From the NCBI GenBank assembly GCA_018303025.1, contig JAGVYZ010000017.1:1-33832 (forward strand): a stretch of 33,832 nucleotides of DNA, given 5' to 3'. Positions 13,854 through 22,291 of this stretch are shown piece after piece. Within the stretch, counting starts at the first letter, position 1, and each line of letters begins with the position of its first letter. The DNA is from Candidatus Woesearchaeota archaeon. GTDB taxonomy: Archaea > Nanobdellota > Nanobdellia > SCGC-AAA011-G17 > GW2011-AR20. A program made the translations under genes and the position numbers. Under the pieces are notes generated by a model. That model made no database searches and was not told where the DNA came from. It worked only from the letters and a program-made list of their open reading frames with translations.

Positions 13854-14561
13854 ATGAAAGTAGAAGAACTAATAGATATAGGATTGACAAAGAATCAAGC
13901 AGAGATTTATTTAGAATTATTAAAAAATCCAAGCCAGACAGCAGGAAAGCTTGCTAAAAAATTAACAATAGACCGTTCTTTTTGCTATGGCATTACAACC
14001 AGCTTGGTAAATAAAGGGCTATTAAATTATATAAAAAAAGAAGGGAAAAGAGTATTTTTTGCTTCTTCTCCTGAAAATTTTCTTAAGGACTTTGAAGAAA
14101 AAAAGACCAAATTAGAAAAAATAGTTGAAGATTTAAAAAAAATAAAAGAATCGCCAGAAGAAGAAAATCTAGTCAATGTTTACGAAGGCAAGGATGGTTT
14201 AAGAGTTTATGTGAGAGATTTTTTGGAATCAGATTCCTTTTGCACATTAGGTGGAAATTTAAGCATTTTTGACAAGCTTAAATTTGAGTATAAGCATTAT
14301 TTGAAAGAATTAAATAAAAAGAACATTGAAGGAAAAATAATAACTTCTGTAAAAAATAAAGAATCAATAAAAGATTTATACTCTAATTCAAAAGTCAAAA
14401 TAAAAGCGCTAAAAGAAATAAAAACCAATGTTAATTTTACTATTTTTAAAAATAAGATAGCAATATATTCAGCAGAAGAAACACCTTATGTTATCATTAT
14501 AAAAAACAAGAATATTTCAGAAGCTCTTAAATTATATTTTGATGAATTGTGGAAGAATTAG
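13854..14561 (+). CDS. TrmB-family transcriptional regulator
   Basis: A 235-residue protein. The N-terminal winged helix-turn-helix (about 1-75) has ELIDIGLTKNQAEIYLELLK, TAGKLAKKLTIDRSFCYGI and LVNKGLLNYIKKEGKRVFFA, the TrmB arrangement. A short coiled coil (about 76-105) and a C-terminal domain follow (VNVYEGKDGLRVYVRDFLES onward), similar to the TrmB effector/dimer region but short. TrmB proteins repress or activate sugar and other metabolic genes in archaea; the ligand cannot be read here. A TATA box about 27 nt upstream predicts a leaderless start. Confidence 0.85.
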   Translation: MKVEELIDIGLTKNQAEIYLELLKNPSQTAGKLAKKLTIDRSFCYGITTSLVNKGLLNYIKKEGKRVFFASSPENFLKDFEEKKTKLEKIVEDLKKIKESPEEENLVNVYEGKDGLRVYVRDFLESDSFCTLGGNLSIFDKLKFEYKHYLKELNKKNIEGKIITSVKNKESIKDLYSNSKVKIKALKEIKTNVNFTIFKNKIAIYSAEETPYVIIIKNKNISEALKLYFDELWKN

Positions 14562-14815
14562 TTTTCTTTAATATTAACCAGTCCTTGCAAAATTTGTGAT
14601 ATTCCAAATATGATAAGTGCTATAAAAATTAATACTAAAAGAAAATTTTCGATTTCAACAAATCGATTAAAAACCCAAAGTTCAGTAGTTGTACCTACAG
14701 GTATAACTACACCCAAAGAATCACTAAAAAAATAAGAAAACCCCAAACAAACTAAACCACCAATAACCTGAATCCCGCCAATAATTCTCTTGAAATTCAA
14801 ATCAATCTTAATCAT
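14558..14815 (-). CDS. Small two-helix membrane protein
   Basis: An 85-residue protein with hydrophobic segments at about 10-32 and 55-80. Its stop codon overlaps the regulator's stop by 4 bp on the opposite strand. A TATA-like AATTTATATAC about 27 nt upstream suggests a leaderless start. No family recognised. Confidence 0.6.
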   Translation of the reverse strand: MIKIDLNFKRIIGGIQVIGGLVCLGFSYFFSDSLGVVIPVGTTTELWVFNRFVEIENFLLVLIFIALIIFGISQILQGLVNIKEN

Positions 14816-14889
14816 CTAATTTAAAACAATCTTTTTAGTATATAAATTTTATCTTTCAGATTTATTTAAAAAAGTTGCTTAAGAAAAAA

Positions 14890-15222
14890 TCAATATTCAG
14901 GAGGCATATAAGATTCAACAGCAATTCTAACATTAGCAAGTACATCTTCAAACCCACGAACAATTCTGCGAGGTGATTGTTTCAAAATATCATCAACTAA
15001 ACCAATTGCATCTTCGAAGACTGCATGTTGTTCTACATTCAAAGGATTAACAAAGGAAAGTTTTCTTTCCAAATCAGATTTGAGATTTAACAAATTAGCT
15101 CTAATTTTTGTATATTCTTCAGGTCTAGGTTGTTTTAGTCTATCATATAAAGCAAAACCAAAAGCAGTAGCACTAAGACCCACTGCAATATACGCAGGCA
15201 ACATAGAAGGATCATTTCCCAT
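14890..15222 (-). CDS. Small protein with one N-terminal membrane helix
   Basis: A 110-residue protein with a hydrophobic segment (about 8-25, AYIAVGLSATAFGFALYD), followed by a polar, probably helical region ending MPPEY. AGTTTATATTTT about 27 nt before the ATG fits its own leaderless promoter, so it is probably not cotranscribed with rad50 upstream. No family recognised. Confidence 0.6.
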   Translation of the reverse strand: MGNDPSMLPAYIAVGLSATAFGFALYDRLKQPRPEEYTKIRANLLNLKSDLERKLSFVNPLNVEQHAVFEDAIGLVDDILKQSPRRIVRGFEDVLANVRIAVESYMPPEY

Positions 15223-15252
15223 TTAAATTTTCAGATAAGAAAAAATATAAAC

Positions 15253-17295
15253 TTATCTAAAAACTTTACTTACATGATTTTTCTTCTCAATCCTTATAAC
15301 ATTATCAACAAAGCCTTCAACCTTCGCTTCATGGCTTACAATAATAATCTGTTTAATTTGTAGTTCATCCAAAACAACTTTTAACCTGTCAAGCTGTTCC
15401 TCGCTAAATCCATCAGTTGGCTCATCTAATATAATCAAGTCTTTGGTTTTGATAGTAGAAACTAAATTATTAATAACCTGATTTAAAGCAAGTCTATAAG
15501 CAAGTGCAATAGCTGTTTTCTCTCCCCCGCTTAAATGATTGTAATCAATAAGATAATTATTCTCATCAATAATAACTGAAAATTCATCATCTAATCTCAC
15601 TTTAATATTCTGCCCTTCAACTAATAATTCAAACCATTTAGAAAATAAATTGTTAAAATCATAATTTATTCTTAGCATTACTTTTCTTTCAATTTCAATT
15701 AAAGCATTCAAAAAATCATTTTCAATATAATTCTTCAGCATTAAAAGTTTTTCAAGTTTATTTCTCGTAATTATCTGTTCTTCAATCCTTCCTTTAACTT
15801 CTTTGATTTTTGTTTCATAATTTCTTATTTTAGTATTAATTTCGGCTTTTTTTATCTCAAAGCTTTTCAAAATCTTCATTAAATTATCCAGTTCTTTAAC
15901 TTCATTTTCATCAGAAATATCTTTTATCTCGCTTAAAATAATTTCAAGTGCAGTTATCTCTTCATTAAACTTTAAAATCTCATTATCAAATTTTAAGATT
16001 TCATTAAATAAATTCTCTTTCATTGTTTTTTTCTCATCCAGGCTTCTTTTTCTTAACTTCATGGCTTCAAAAAGTGATTTTCTTTCCATAATAGAATCAT
16101 ATATTTTCTTCTCAAGAGCTAGTTTCTCTTTAATTTCATTTTTCTTAGTGTTTAAAATAAGAATTCTTTCATTACTCTCATTTATTTTAAAAAGACCTTC
16201 ATCTCTTATTGTTTTTTTATGCCCATCATTTACATCCTGCTTGCAAATAGGACATAGTTTCATGCTTTCAATTTTGCTTATATTTTCATTATTAGTTTTA
16301 ATTAAAGAATCTAAGCTATAAACTTCAGAATCAATCTTCCTGATTTCAGCATCATATTCATCAATCTTTTTCTTAATCTCGATTAAAACAGAAGGTTCAA
16401 ATTCAACATCTTTAATCTCATTAGTTAATTTCAAAACATCTTCATCAATTTTCTTGATTTCATCTTTATTTCTTTCAATTTTCTCAAGCTTAAATTTCAA
16501 AGATAATCGTTTTATTTCCAAATCCTTGTTTATCTTGTTCCTGTTCTCAATTTTCTCCTGTATTTTCTTAACTTTCTCTTTTTTCTCATTAATTTCTAAA
16601 GTATTTTTCTCAATCTCAATCAAAACAGGAATAATCTCATTTTTCTCAACTTCAAGATATTTCTCATTTATCTTAAGTTCATTGGATAAATAATCAAAAT
16701 TAGAAAGTCTTCCTTCAAAATTTTTAATTCTTTCTCTAAACCTCTGAGAAATTATCTTGGAATTTTCTTTTATTCTTTTGTATTTATCAATCCCAAAAAC
16801 TCTCCTTAATGTATCTAATCTAACTTCACTATCTTCATTAAGAATAGCCTTCATCTCCTCTTGTGGTGTATAAACAGTATACCTGTAAATAAAATCCTTG
16901 GACTTAGAAATAAGTTCAGCAGGATATTGCAATAATTCAATTACTTTCTGCTTTATTTCTAAAGGACTTAATTCTATCTTTTCATTATCAATAATAATAA
17001 AACCATTTTCCTGCCCAACAGAATCACCGCTTCTTTTCAAATTTCTTTTAATCACAATCTTAGAATCCAAAAAAAATTCAATCTCAACATATCCTTCTTT
17101 AGCTCCTTTTCTCAATAATGCTTCTCCTGAAAGTTCATTCTTCCTTAATCCAAACAAGCAAAATTCAATACCTAATAAAATCGTTGTTTTCCCAGAGCCA
17201 ATATCACCGCTTAATAATAGACTTCCCTCAGGAAAATTAATCTCTTCATCAGTATAGCTTCTTATATTATGTAATTTAACTTTTTTAATAATCAT
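15253..17295 (-). CDS. rad50: DNA double-strand break repair ATPase Rad50 (short form)
   Basis: An SMC-like ATPase partner of Mre11. Walker A is GDIGSGKTT (30-38). Long coiled coils run from about 175 to 560. The zinc hook CPIC (348-351) lies near their middle. The ABC signature LSGGEK is at 588-593, and Walker B ILDEPTD follows at 622-628 with SHE after it. At 680 residues it is shorter than most archaeal Rad50 proteins (around 850-900), and the deficit lies in the coiled-coil arms, not the ATPase halves. Its start overlaps the mre11 stop by 11 bp, so the two are translated from one mRNA. Confidence 0.94.
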   Translation of the reverse strand: MIIKKVKLHNIRSYTDEEINFPEGSLLLSGDIGSGKTTILLGIEFCLFGLRKNELSGEALLRKGAKEGYVEIEFFLDSKIVIKRNLKRSGDSVGQENGFIIIDNEKIELSPLEIKQKVIELLQYPAELISKSKDFIYRYTVYTPQEEMKAILNEDSEVRLDTLRRVFGIDKYKRIKENSKIISQRFRERIKNFEGRLSNFDYLSNELKINEKYLEVEKNEIIPVLIEIEKNTLEINEKKEKVKKIQEKIENRNKINKDLEIKRLSLKFKLEKIERNKDEIKKIDEDVLKLTNEIKDVEFEPSVLIEIKKKIDEYDAEIRKIDSEVYSLDSLIKTNNENISKIESMKLCPICKQDVNDGHKKTIRDEGLFKINESNERILILNTKKNEIKEKLALEKKIYDSIMERKSLFEAMKLRKRSLDEKKTMKENLFNEILKFDNEILKFNEEITALEIILSEIKDISDENEVKELDNLMKILKSFEIKKAEINTKIRNYETKIKEVKGRIEEQIITRNKLEKLLMLKNYIENDFLNALIEIERKVMLRINYDFNNLFSKWFELLVEGQNIKVRLDDEFSVIIDENNYLIDYNHLSGGEKTAIALAYRLALNQVINNLVSTIKTKDLIILDEPTDGFSEEQLDRLKVVLDELQIKQIIIVSHEAKVEGFVDNVIRIEKKNHVSKVFR

Positions 17296-18445
17296 CTTTG
17301 AAAACTTCCTCTAATTTCATATGTTTTATAAAATTCTTAAACAATCTTTGTTCAAAATCGCTAGATTTTTCATCATCGCTTTTCTCATAATCTAATGCTT
17401 TTAATATCTCATCAAGGCCATCAGAATTTTCAAGTTTAGTAATAACCTCATCTTCTATCTCACTAATATTTTCTTTAACATCTTCATCAAAAATTTCAGC
17501 AGTTAATTTATTTGAATTAATCAAAACACAATAAGCATCTTTAAAATATTCATTTATTCTGTTAAAGTTTAAATCAGAAGGCTTCCCAATTTTCAATATC
17601 CCTTCAATCCTAATCATTAAAATTTTATCATTAAAATCATGAATAGTTTCAATAATCTCATTCTCAATTTCATTGGGTGTTTTTGAATTAGCATCAAAAA
17701 AGCATATTTTTACATTAACTAATTCAATCTCAATTTTCTCAAGATTTAATTTATCATCCACAATGTAAAAGCTTCCTTTTCCTAACTCTTCTAATTCCTT
17801 GAAATTATTAGGAAATAATGGGCCAGGATAAACTAATTTTCCTTTTCCAAAATCAATTTCTTTTACATAATGAACATGCCCGCCAGCATAATAATCAAAA
17901 GATTTAGGCAATGAATGTATACTCTGCCCTTCAACTTTTTCCATGTCTTTGGGTTTAATTTCATTTATAGTAGTATGAAACATAAAAATCTTGAATCCTT
18001 CTTCATCATCTAAATATCCTAAATCTTCATAAAATGATTTCTCTAGATTATTTCTTAACCCCAATAATCCAGTAATTTTAGTATTAGTTTTATCTATAGT
18101 AAACTTCAATTTTCCATCTTCAATTAAAAAAACATTTTTCAATAAGCCAGCTTTTTCCAGAACATCAAGCATTGTTTTCCCAGAAGGTGAAAAATCATGG
18201 CTTCCAGGCACAATATAAACTTCAATATCTCTTTCCTTTAATTTTCCTAAAATAGAAGCAACTTCAGAAATCAGCTCAATGCTAGGCACAGAAGTGTTAA
18301 ACAAATCACCTGAAATCAAAACAAAAGCAACATGTTTCTTAATGCAGATATTAACAGCCTCATTAAATGTCTTTATAGTTAATTCCTTTAGTTTAGGTTC
18401 TCTCCATCCACCTATATGACAATCAGCAATATGTCCAAATTTCAT
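17285..18445 (-). CDS. mre11: DNA double-strand break repair nuclease Mre11
   Basis: A calcineurin-like phosphoesterase with manganese-dependent nuclease activity. Counting from the ATG at 18445 (386 residues), metal-binding motifs are DCHIG (D8, H10), SGDLFN (D47), GSHDFS (H83, D84), FHTT (H157) and GGHVH (H190, H192). A C-terminal acidic region (about 330-386), where Rad50 would bind, completes it. An upstream in-frame TTG (18454) would add three residues. The ATG at 18445 is preferred because a TATA-like stretch (about 18465-18477) is centred 26 nt upstream, giving a leaderless start. First gene of the mre11-rad50 operon. Confidence 0.94.
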   Translation of the reverse strand: MKFGHIADCHIGGWREPKLKELTIKTFNEAVNICIKKHVAFVLISGDLFNTSVPSIELISEVASILGKLKERDIEVYIVPGSHDFSPSGKTMLDVLEKAGLLKNVFLIEDGKLKFTIDKTNTKITGLLGLRNNLEKSFYEDLGYLDDEEGFKIFMFHTTINEIKPKDMEKVEGQSIHSLPKSFDYYAGGHVHYVKEIDFGKGKLVYPGPLFPNNFKELEELGKGSFYIVDDKLNLEKIEIELVNVKICFFDANSKTPNEIENEIIETIHDFNDKILMIRIEGILKIGKPSDLNFNRINEYFKDAYCVLINSNKLTAEIFDEDVKENISEIEDEVITKLENSDGLDEILKALDYEKSDDEKSSDFEQRLFKNFIKHMKLEEVFKDDY

Positions 18446-18505
18446 AATAATCAATCAAAAAGTCTTAATAAATAAATTTTTATACTCCAACACCTATCTT
18501 CCACT

Positions 18506-18793
18506 ATGCTAGAACCACCAATACCCTATGAATTAGATGAACATGATTTAGATTTAATCAAGCCTTCTCAGATGACTAAAATAAGATCATTATTCATAAA
18601 AAAAGAAATCCCAAAATTAAAAGAAGAAGAGAATGAATCAATCCAAGTAAAGCCAATAAGACCAGAACCATTAATGCATATTGATATTTTAGAAGAAAGA
18701 AAAGAAAAGTTAATCAGCAGAAAATCAGAATTCTCATCTCCAGAAATAGAAAAAAGCGAAAAAGAAATATTAAATAAATTATCCAGATTGTAA
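18506..18793 (+). CDS. Small charged protein, unrecognised
   Basis: A 95-residue protein, proline-rich at the N-terminus (LEPPIPYEL) and charged and probably helical at the C-terminus. No hydrophobic segment is present. A TATA-like TTTTATAC (18478-18485) is centred 24.5 nt before the ATG, supporting a leaderless real gene. It is divergent from mre11 and overlaps the next gene tail-to-tail by 15 bp. No family recognised. Confidence 0.55.
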   Translation: MLEPPIPYELDEHDLDLIKPSQMTKIRSLFIKKEIPKLKEEENESIQVKPIRPEPLMHIDILEERKEKLISRKSEFSSPEIEKSEKEILNKLSRL

Positions 18794-19156
18794 TCTTATT
18801 CTATCATAAATCATTCTTGCTCTTTCATATAATTCCAATTTCTCTTTCTCATCTTTTATTTTTTTGTATAAATTAGTTAATTCAGTATAAACTTGCATTG
18901 CTTCAGCAACTCTATTCTCAATTAATAGAGAATCAGCTTTTCTTAATAATAATTTGAATTCATGTACTCTTTTATCTTTAAAGTGATATTCTTTTGCTTC
19001 ATGTACTTTTTGAACCTTAGAATGCTTTCTTTTCTTTATTTTCCCATTCTCTTCTTTTCCAACATAAATAGACTTTACCTGTTTTCCTATTCTTTTGCTT
19101 TTGTAATGATAAGGCCCATAAGTTTTGCCCTTTCTTTTAATATATCTTTTAACCAT
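18779..19156 (-). CDS. Small basic protein with YGPYxY motif and helical tail
   Basis: A 125-residue protein. The N-terminal third is very basic and reads KRKGKTYGPYHYKSKR, then SIYVGK. This resembles a small domain seen in phage- and transposon-associated proteins (GPY..Y ... YIGK pattern); I cannot name the family with certainty. The C-terminal half (about 60-125) is predicted as two helices, a possible coiled coil. TTTATAAA at 19180-19187 lies 27 nt before the ATG, supporting a leaderless start. Nucleic-acid binding is inferred from charge only. Confidence 0.6.
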   Translation of the reverse strand: MVKRYIKRKGKTYGPYHYKSKRIGKQVKSIYVGKEENGKIKKRKHSKVQKVHEAKEYHFKDKRVHEFKLLLRKADSLLIENRVAEAMQVYTELTNLYKKIKDEKEKLELYERARMIYDRIRLQSG

Positions 19157-19219
19157 ATTATTATAAAATATATCTCTTATTTATAAAAATTACCTAAGAA
19201 AATAAATCAAACAAGATAA

Positions 19220-19984
19220 TTAAACAGGAGCTTCAAAATTATTATAATACCATAAAGGAATAAAACGGACACGAAAATTTCCATTAGCAACCTCTGTATC
19301 CAATACTTTATTAACTCCTGGTTGAAAATGAGTTAAGAAAAAAAGGTTTGCTTCTCTGAAGGCAATTAAACTTTGATGAGTAATAAATCTTTCTGACAAA
19401 AATGGCATTTTTGGCACTATTTTATCTATTAATCTTGAATAAAAAGCCCTAGTAGGAGCAAAGGCAGTAACCCCAAAATGTGAAATTATCCCAAAATAAT
19501 CAAATAATCCATTTTCAATAAATATTTTATCGCCAACCAAAAAATCAAGAGAAAATCTTCCAGCAGAATAGAAATCTTGTTTAGAGGGGCAAATATCAAG
19601 ATGTTCAGGTCCTACATTACCCACCTTTGGATGAGTATGATAAAATACTGCTTTTTCATCTAAGGCAGCTAAAAATTTTTTCAATTCATCATCAATATTA
19701 GCTATAATACTTATATTAAATCCAATAACACTTCCTTCCCTAAGATCCTCTCCAGGTTTAGTTGCAAAATATAACTCACAACCTTTATCAATTGTATTTC
19801 TCAATTTAAGCCATATGTTATCTTTAAAATAAACAAAAGAAGCTTCAGGTTCATCTAAATTTAATTCATTACAGTATTGTCTTTGATAATGTATAGCTCC
19901 ATCTGTTTCAGAAGCTCGTAAAACTTCAGGATATCTTGCTAAATCCATTTCAAGATTTCTAAATGAAATTTTTCCTTTTACCAT
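19220..19984 (-). CDS. JAMM/MPN-like metallopeptidase candidate
   Basis: A 254-residue protein. Residues 112-137 contain VFYHTHP (H116, H118), then S134 and D137 in PSKQD, which resembles the JAMM zinc motif HxH...S..D used by deubiquitinase-like isopeptidases. The gap between the HxH and the Ser is about five residues longer than the usual ten. The upstream catalytic Glu is not certain. A later segment (LDFLVGDKIFIENGLFDYFGI) has the beta-alpha character of the MPN fold. A TATA-like GGTTTATAA (20005-20013 region, minus) lies 26 nt before the ATG. Archaeal JAMM enzymes remove SAMP modifiers, but no SAMP gene is seen here. Confidence 0.55.
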   Translation of the reverse strand: MVKGKISFRNLEMDLARYPEVLRASETDGAIHYQRQYCNELNLDEPEASFVYFKDNIWLKLRNTIDKGCELYFATKPGEDLREGSVIGFNISIIANIDDELKKFLAALDEKAVFYHTHPKVGNVGPEHLDICPSKQDFYSAGRFSLDFLVGDKIFIENGLFDYFGIISHFGVTAFAPTRAFYSRLIDKIVPKMPFLSERFITHQSLIAFREANLFFLTHFQPGVNKVLDTEVANGNFRVRFIPLWYYNNFEAPV

Positions 19985-20050
19985 CAGCTATTGTTTTTAT
20001 CTTTGGTTTATAATTCTTTCTATTTTAATCACTTAAGAATAATAACAATA

Positions 20051-20296
20051 TTAACAAAGATCAACAACTTTTTTCTTACTTTTCAAACCAAAAACAATCT
20101 TAACTCTTTTTCCAGTTAATTTAGAAAAAAACTTGATAATCTCAACATTAGCTTCATTGTCAATAGGCATTCCTTTAACATTCAAATAAACAATATTAGT
20201 TTCGCGGGTTCGTGAAGGGTGCAAAACCCTTACTTCTTTAATTATCTCAGTTTTACTTTTCCCAGTTTTAACAATTATTTCTAAAGGAAAGTTCAT
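20051..20296 (-). CDS. DUF167 (YggU-type) protein with a repeat-derived insert
   Basis: An 81-residue protein of the DUF167 family, recognised by the C-terminal part [20 protein letters not shown] followed by [11 protein letters not shown]. The family function is unknown. Residues about 21-33 ([13 protein letters not shown]) are encoded by an antisense-oriented copy of the dispersed hairpin repeat (20205-20232), inserted in frame in the loop before the third strand. The start overlaps the rpoK stop by 4 bp, so the two are cotranslated. Confidence 0.8.
   Translation of the reverse strand: MNFPLEIIVKTGKSKTEIIKEVRVLHPSRTRETNIVYLNVKGMPIDNEANVEIIKFFSKLTGKRVKIVFGLKSKKKVVDLC
20205..20232 (+). repeat. 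Dispersed hairpin repeat, copy E, inside the DUF167 gene
   Basis: Head CGGGTTCGTG, stem AAGGGT, loop GCAAA, stem ACCCTT, then A. It reads on the + strand like all other copies, although its host gene is on the - strand. Confidence 0.85.
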
Positions 20297-20499
20297 TTAG
20301 CAGAAGGTAAAGGTCTTTTGACAGTTATAGGCAACATGTTAGAATCAAACTCTAGTTTAGCAATTTCAATTGAGCTGTATTTTATTCTCTCAAAATCTTC
20401 TTTGGTTAATTTTACTAAAATAGGAGCACCCATAGCTATTTGCAATGCTCTAGCACCAATAACTCTAGCTTTCTCATATTTAGTTAATTTAACTGCCAT
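20293..20499 (-). CDS. rpoK: DNA-directed RNA polymerase subunit K (Rpb6 homologue)
   Basis: A 68-residue protein from the ATG at 20499. [20 protein letters not shown] and the C-terminal PITVKRPLP are diagnostic of RpoK, which stabilises the polymerase core. Another in-frame ATG two codons upstream (20505) exists. TTTATAAA at 20521-20528 is centred 25.5 nt before 20499 but only 19.5 nt before 20505, so the shorter, leaderless form is preferred. Followed by the DUF167 gene with a 4-bp overlap. Confidence 0.93.
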   Translation of the reverse strand: MAVKLTKYEKARVIGARALQIAMGAPILVKLTKEDFERIKYSSIEIAKLEFDSNMLPITVKRPLPSAK

Positions 20500-20520
20500 A
20501 TTCATAAACTCTAAAAACTA

Positions 20521-20528
20521 TTTATAAA
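20521..20528 (-). promoter_or_regulatory. TATA box of rpoK
   Basis: TTTATAAA at leaderless spacing from the ATG at 20499. It lies just before the stop codon of the upstream gene (20530). Confidence 0.65.
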
Positions 20529-20529
20529 T

Positions 20530-21006
20530 TTACCTGTTTAAGAATTTAATCCAATACTTCTTCAAATTCTTGGGCAATCGTTTATTATTCCATTCAGCCC
20601 ATTCTTTTCTTAGATGTTCTGGAAGATTTTCTGATTGCCATTTAAACTCTTCAATAACCTTATCTTCACTATCAAGAGCAGCAATCTTAAGGCTATAATA
20701 AGCAGGCCCAAAAGCATGTTCCTTAACATGGCAAGTTGCAACAGCCTGTCCAGCAGCATGAGCAGCAAAACAAGATTTATCATTCTCTTTTACTTCACTA
20801 GCAGCCTTATGACTATCTAATGAAGCTGTTCTTATGACTTTCATGCTAAAGATGCCTGTTTTAATCCATTCTTTGCAGGTTTCAATAGCTTTTCTCGGCC
20901 TCTCATCATGAGAATATGATTCAAAAAAAGGAAGCACTCTTTCACTGCATTTTATAGCCCAAATAGCTAATAATTTTTTATCTTCATTTAATTTTTCTTT
21001 TAACAT
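20530..21006 (-). CDS. Imm5-like protein
   Basis: A 158-residue all-helical protein. The pattern LLAIWAIKCSERVLPFFE, RPRKAIETCKEWI, SHKAA and AAHAAGQAVATCHVKEHA follows the Imm5-like family of putative immunity proteins, described mostly from bacterial polymorphic toxin systems. Archaeal members have no assigned role. No toxin gene is adjacent. Residues about 128-158 form a basic tail (KNLKKYWIKFLNR). A housekeeping role or defence against a competitor's toxin are both possible. Confidence 0.65.
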   Translation of the reverse strand: MLKEKLNEDKKLLAIWAIKCSERVLPFFESYSHDERPRKAIETCKEWIKTGIFSMKVIRTASLDSHKAASEVKENDKSCFAAHAAGQAVATCHVKEHAFGPAYYSLKIAALDSEDKVIEEFKWQSENLPEHLRKEWAEWNNKRLPKNLKKYWIKFLNR

Positions 21007-21053
21007 TGAATTATAATTTAGATTAAATTTATTAGTTTATTTGAAAGTTTCCT

Positions 21054-21392
21054 TTATTGTCTTCTTCTTTCAGCATCATATAAGAAATCAATCATTCTAT
21101 TTTCAGCAGTTCTAGTAAACTTTCCTTTCAAATTTTTAGTAATATCAGGCAATATGTAAATTTCATCAACACAAGAATCCCTATCAACTAAATATTCATC
21201 TTTCCTAGTATCTCTTATAATGTATACTTTTTCATGGCTATCAATTAGTCTCATTTCTCTTGCTCCATCAAGATAAGTGCAATAAGTATCTACATTTTGT
21301 TTCCATTTGGGAAAATCAGGATTTTCTAGTCTTTCACTTCTTAAACCGCATGAACTTAATACAATAAGTAAACTAAAGAGTAGTTTTCTCAT
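21054..21392 (-). CDS. Small putative lipoprotein
   Basis: A 112-residue protein. The N-terminus MRKLLFSLLIVLSSC fits a lipobox with Cys15 as lipidated residue. The mature part is charged, with two further Cys (in DTYCTYL and DSCVDE) that could form a disulfide. The ATG overlaps the dphB stop by 4 bp, so it is cotranscribed with a translation-related operon, an odd context for an exported protein. No family recognised. Confidence 0.65.
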   Translation of the reverse strand: MRKLLFSLLIVLSSCGLRSERLENPDFPKWKQNVDTYCTYLDGAREMRLIDSHEKVYIIRDTRKDEYLVDRDSCVDEIYILPDITKNLKGKFTRTAENRMIDFLYDAERRRQ

Positions 21393-22078
21393 TTTTCAAA
21401 TCTCACTAAATAATCTTCTTCCATAAAATGCATTTTTCCAGGAACAATCAAACATTGAGGAAATACATCAAATTTAAGCTTAATCAAGTCATCAATTTTT
21501 CCATAAACAATCTTCTCATTTTCAGTGCCTAAAGCAGAGCAAACAATAATTTTGCTATTAATCTTGTTCTCTTTCAAATACTTCAAAGCAGCAACAGCAT
21601 CTAAAAATTTATTATTTATAGGGTCCAAATCTAATAAAAGCAAAGTATGTAATCCTAGTTTCATATTCTCTTTTAAAGAGTCAATAGGGCTTTTAACTAA
21701 AGAAAAAGGAATAGAAATTGCTTTTCCAAAATTATAAAGACTTAATCCAGTCCTCCCAATAGAGGTAAATATAGAAATCCCATTAACAATTTTAACATTT
21801 CCTTCAATCAAGCTTAAATGAGTTGTAGCAGAAAAAACATCACCATAAATAAGCAAAGCAACATTTTTTTTCTTGCCTTCATTAACAAGTTTGTCAGATT
21901 CAACTTCTTCTCTGTTTAATTTAACAATCTTCTTTCCAGTTAATTTTTCTAATTCATTTACAGAAGCACCTAAAGAAGTATATCCTTCCAAATAAACAAT
22001 GTCAGAACTTTTAATTTCTTCTAAAGCTTCTAAAGTAATATCTTTTAGTTTCAAACCAATACTAATTAGTTTTAGCAT
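21389..22078 (-). CDS. dphB: Diphthine synthase
   Basis: A SAM-dependent methyltransferase that methylates the modified histidine of EF-2 during diphthamide synthesis. LKLISIGLKLKDITLEALEEI, YLEGYTSL, GDVFSATTHLSL and NGISIFTSIGRTGLSLYNFG match DphB in order. It is 229 residues, somewhat short for the family (about 250-265). The start codon directly follows the eL24 stop with no gap. It belongs to the eL8-eS28-eL24-dphB-lipoprotein operon. Confidence 0.93.
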   Translation of the reverse strand: MLKLISIGLKLKDITLEALEEIKSSDIVYLEGYTSLGASVNELEKLTGKKIVKLNREEVESDKLVNEGKKKNVALLIYGDVFSATTHLSLIEGNVKIVNGISIFTSIGRTGLSLYNFGKAISIPFSLVKSPIDSLKENMKLGLHTLLLLDLDPINNKFLDAVAALKYLKENKINSKIIVCSALGTENEKIVYGKIDDLIKLKFDVFPQCLIVPGKMHFMEEDYLVRFEK

Positions 22079-22291
22079 TTATTTAGATTCTTCTTTATTT
22101 TCTTTAGCCGCAATTGGCTTGCCTTTTTCAAAATTAGCAGTCCACTTGACATTTCTTGCTTTTCTATGCAAGTTTAATGCATTTTTCTCACATTTAGAAT
22201 TGCAAAAATAATTAATCTTGCCAGTAACAAAGACAAACATCTTTCCAGCGCCTTTAGGCAACTGTCCACCGCAAAATGTGCATTTTACCAT
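22079..22291 (-). CDS. rpl24e: Ribosomal protein eL24
   Basis: A 70-residue 50S protein with the zinc-binding pattern CTFCGG and FCNSKCEKN (CxxC ... CxxxC) and KARNVKWT. Length is normal apart from a Lys/Glu tail. It starts immediately after the eS28 stop. Confidence 0.95.
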   Translation of the reverse strand: MVKCTFCGGQLPKGAGKMFVFVTGKINYFCNSKCEKNALNLHRKARNVKWTANFEKGKPIAAKENKEESK

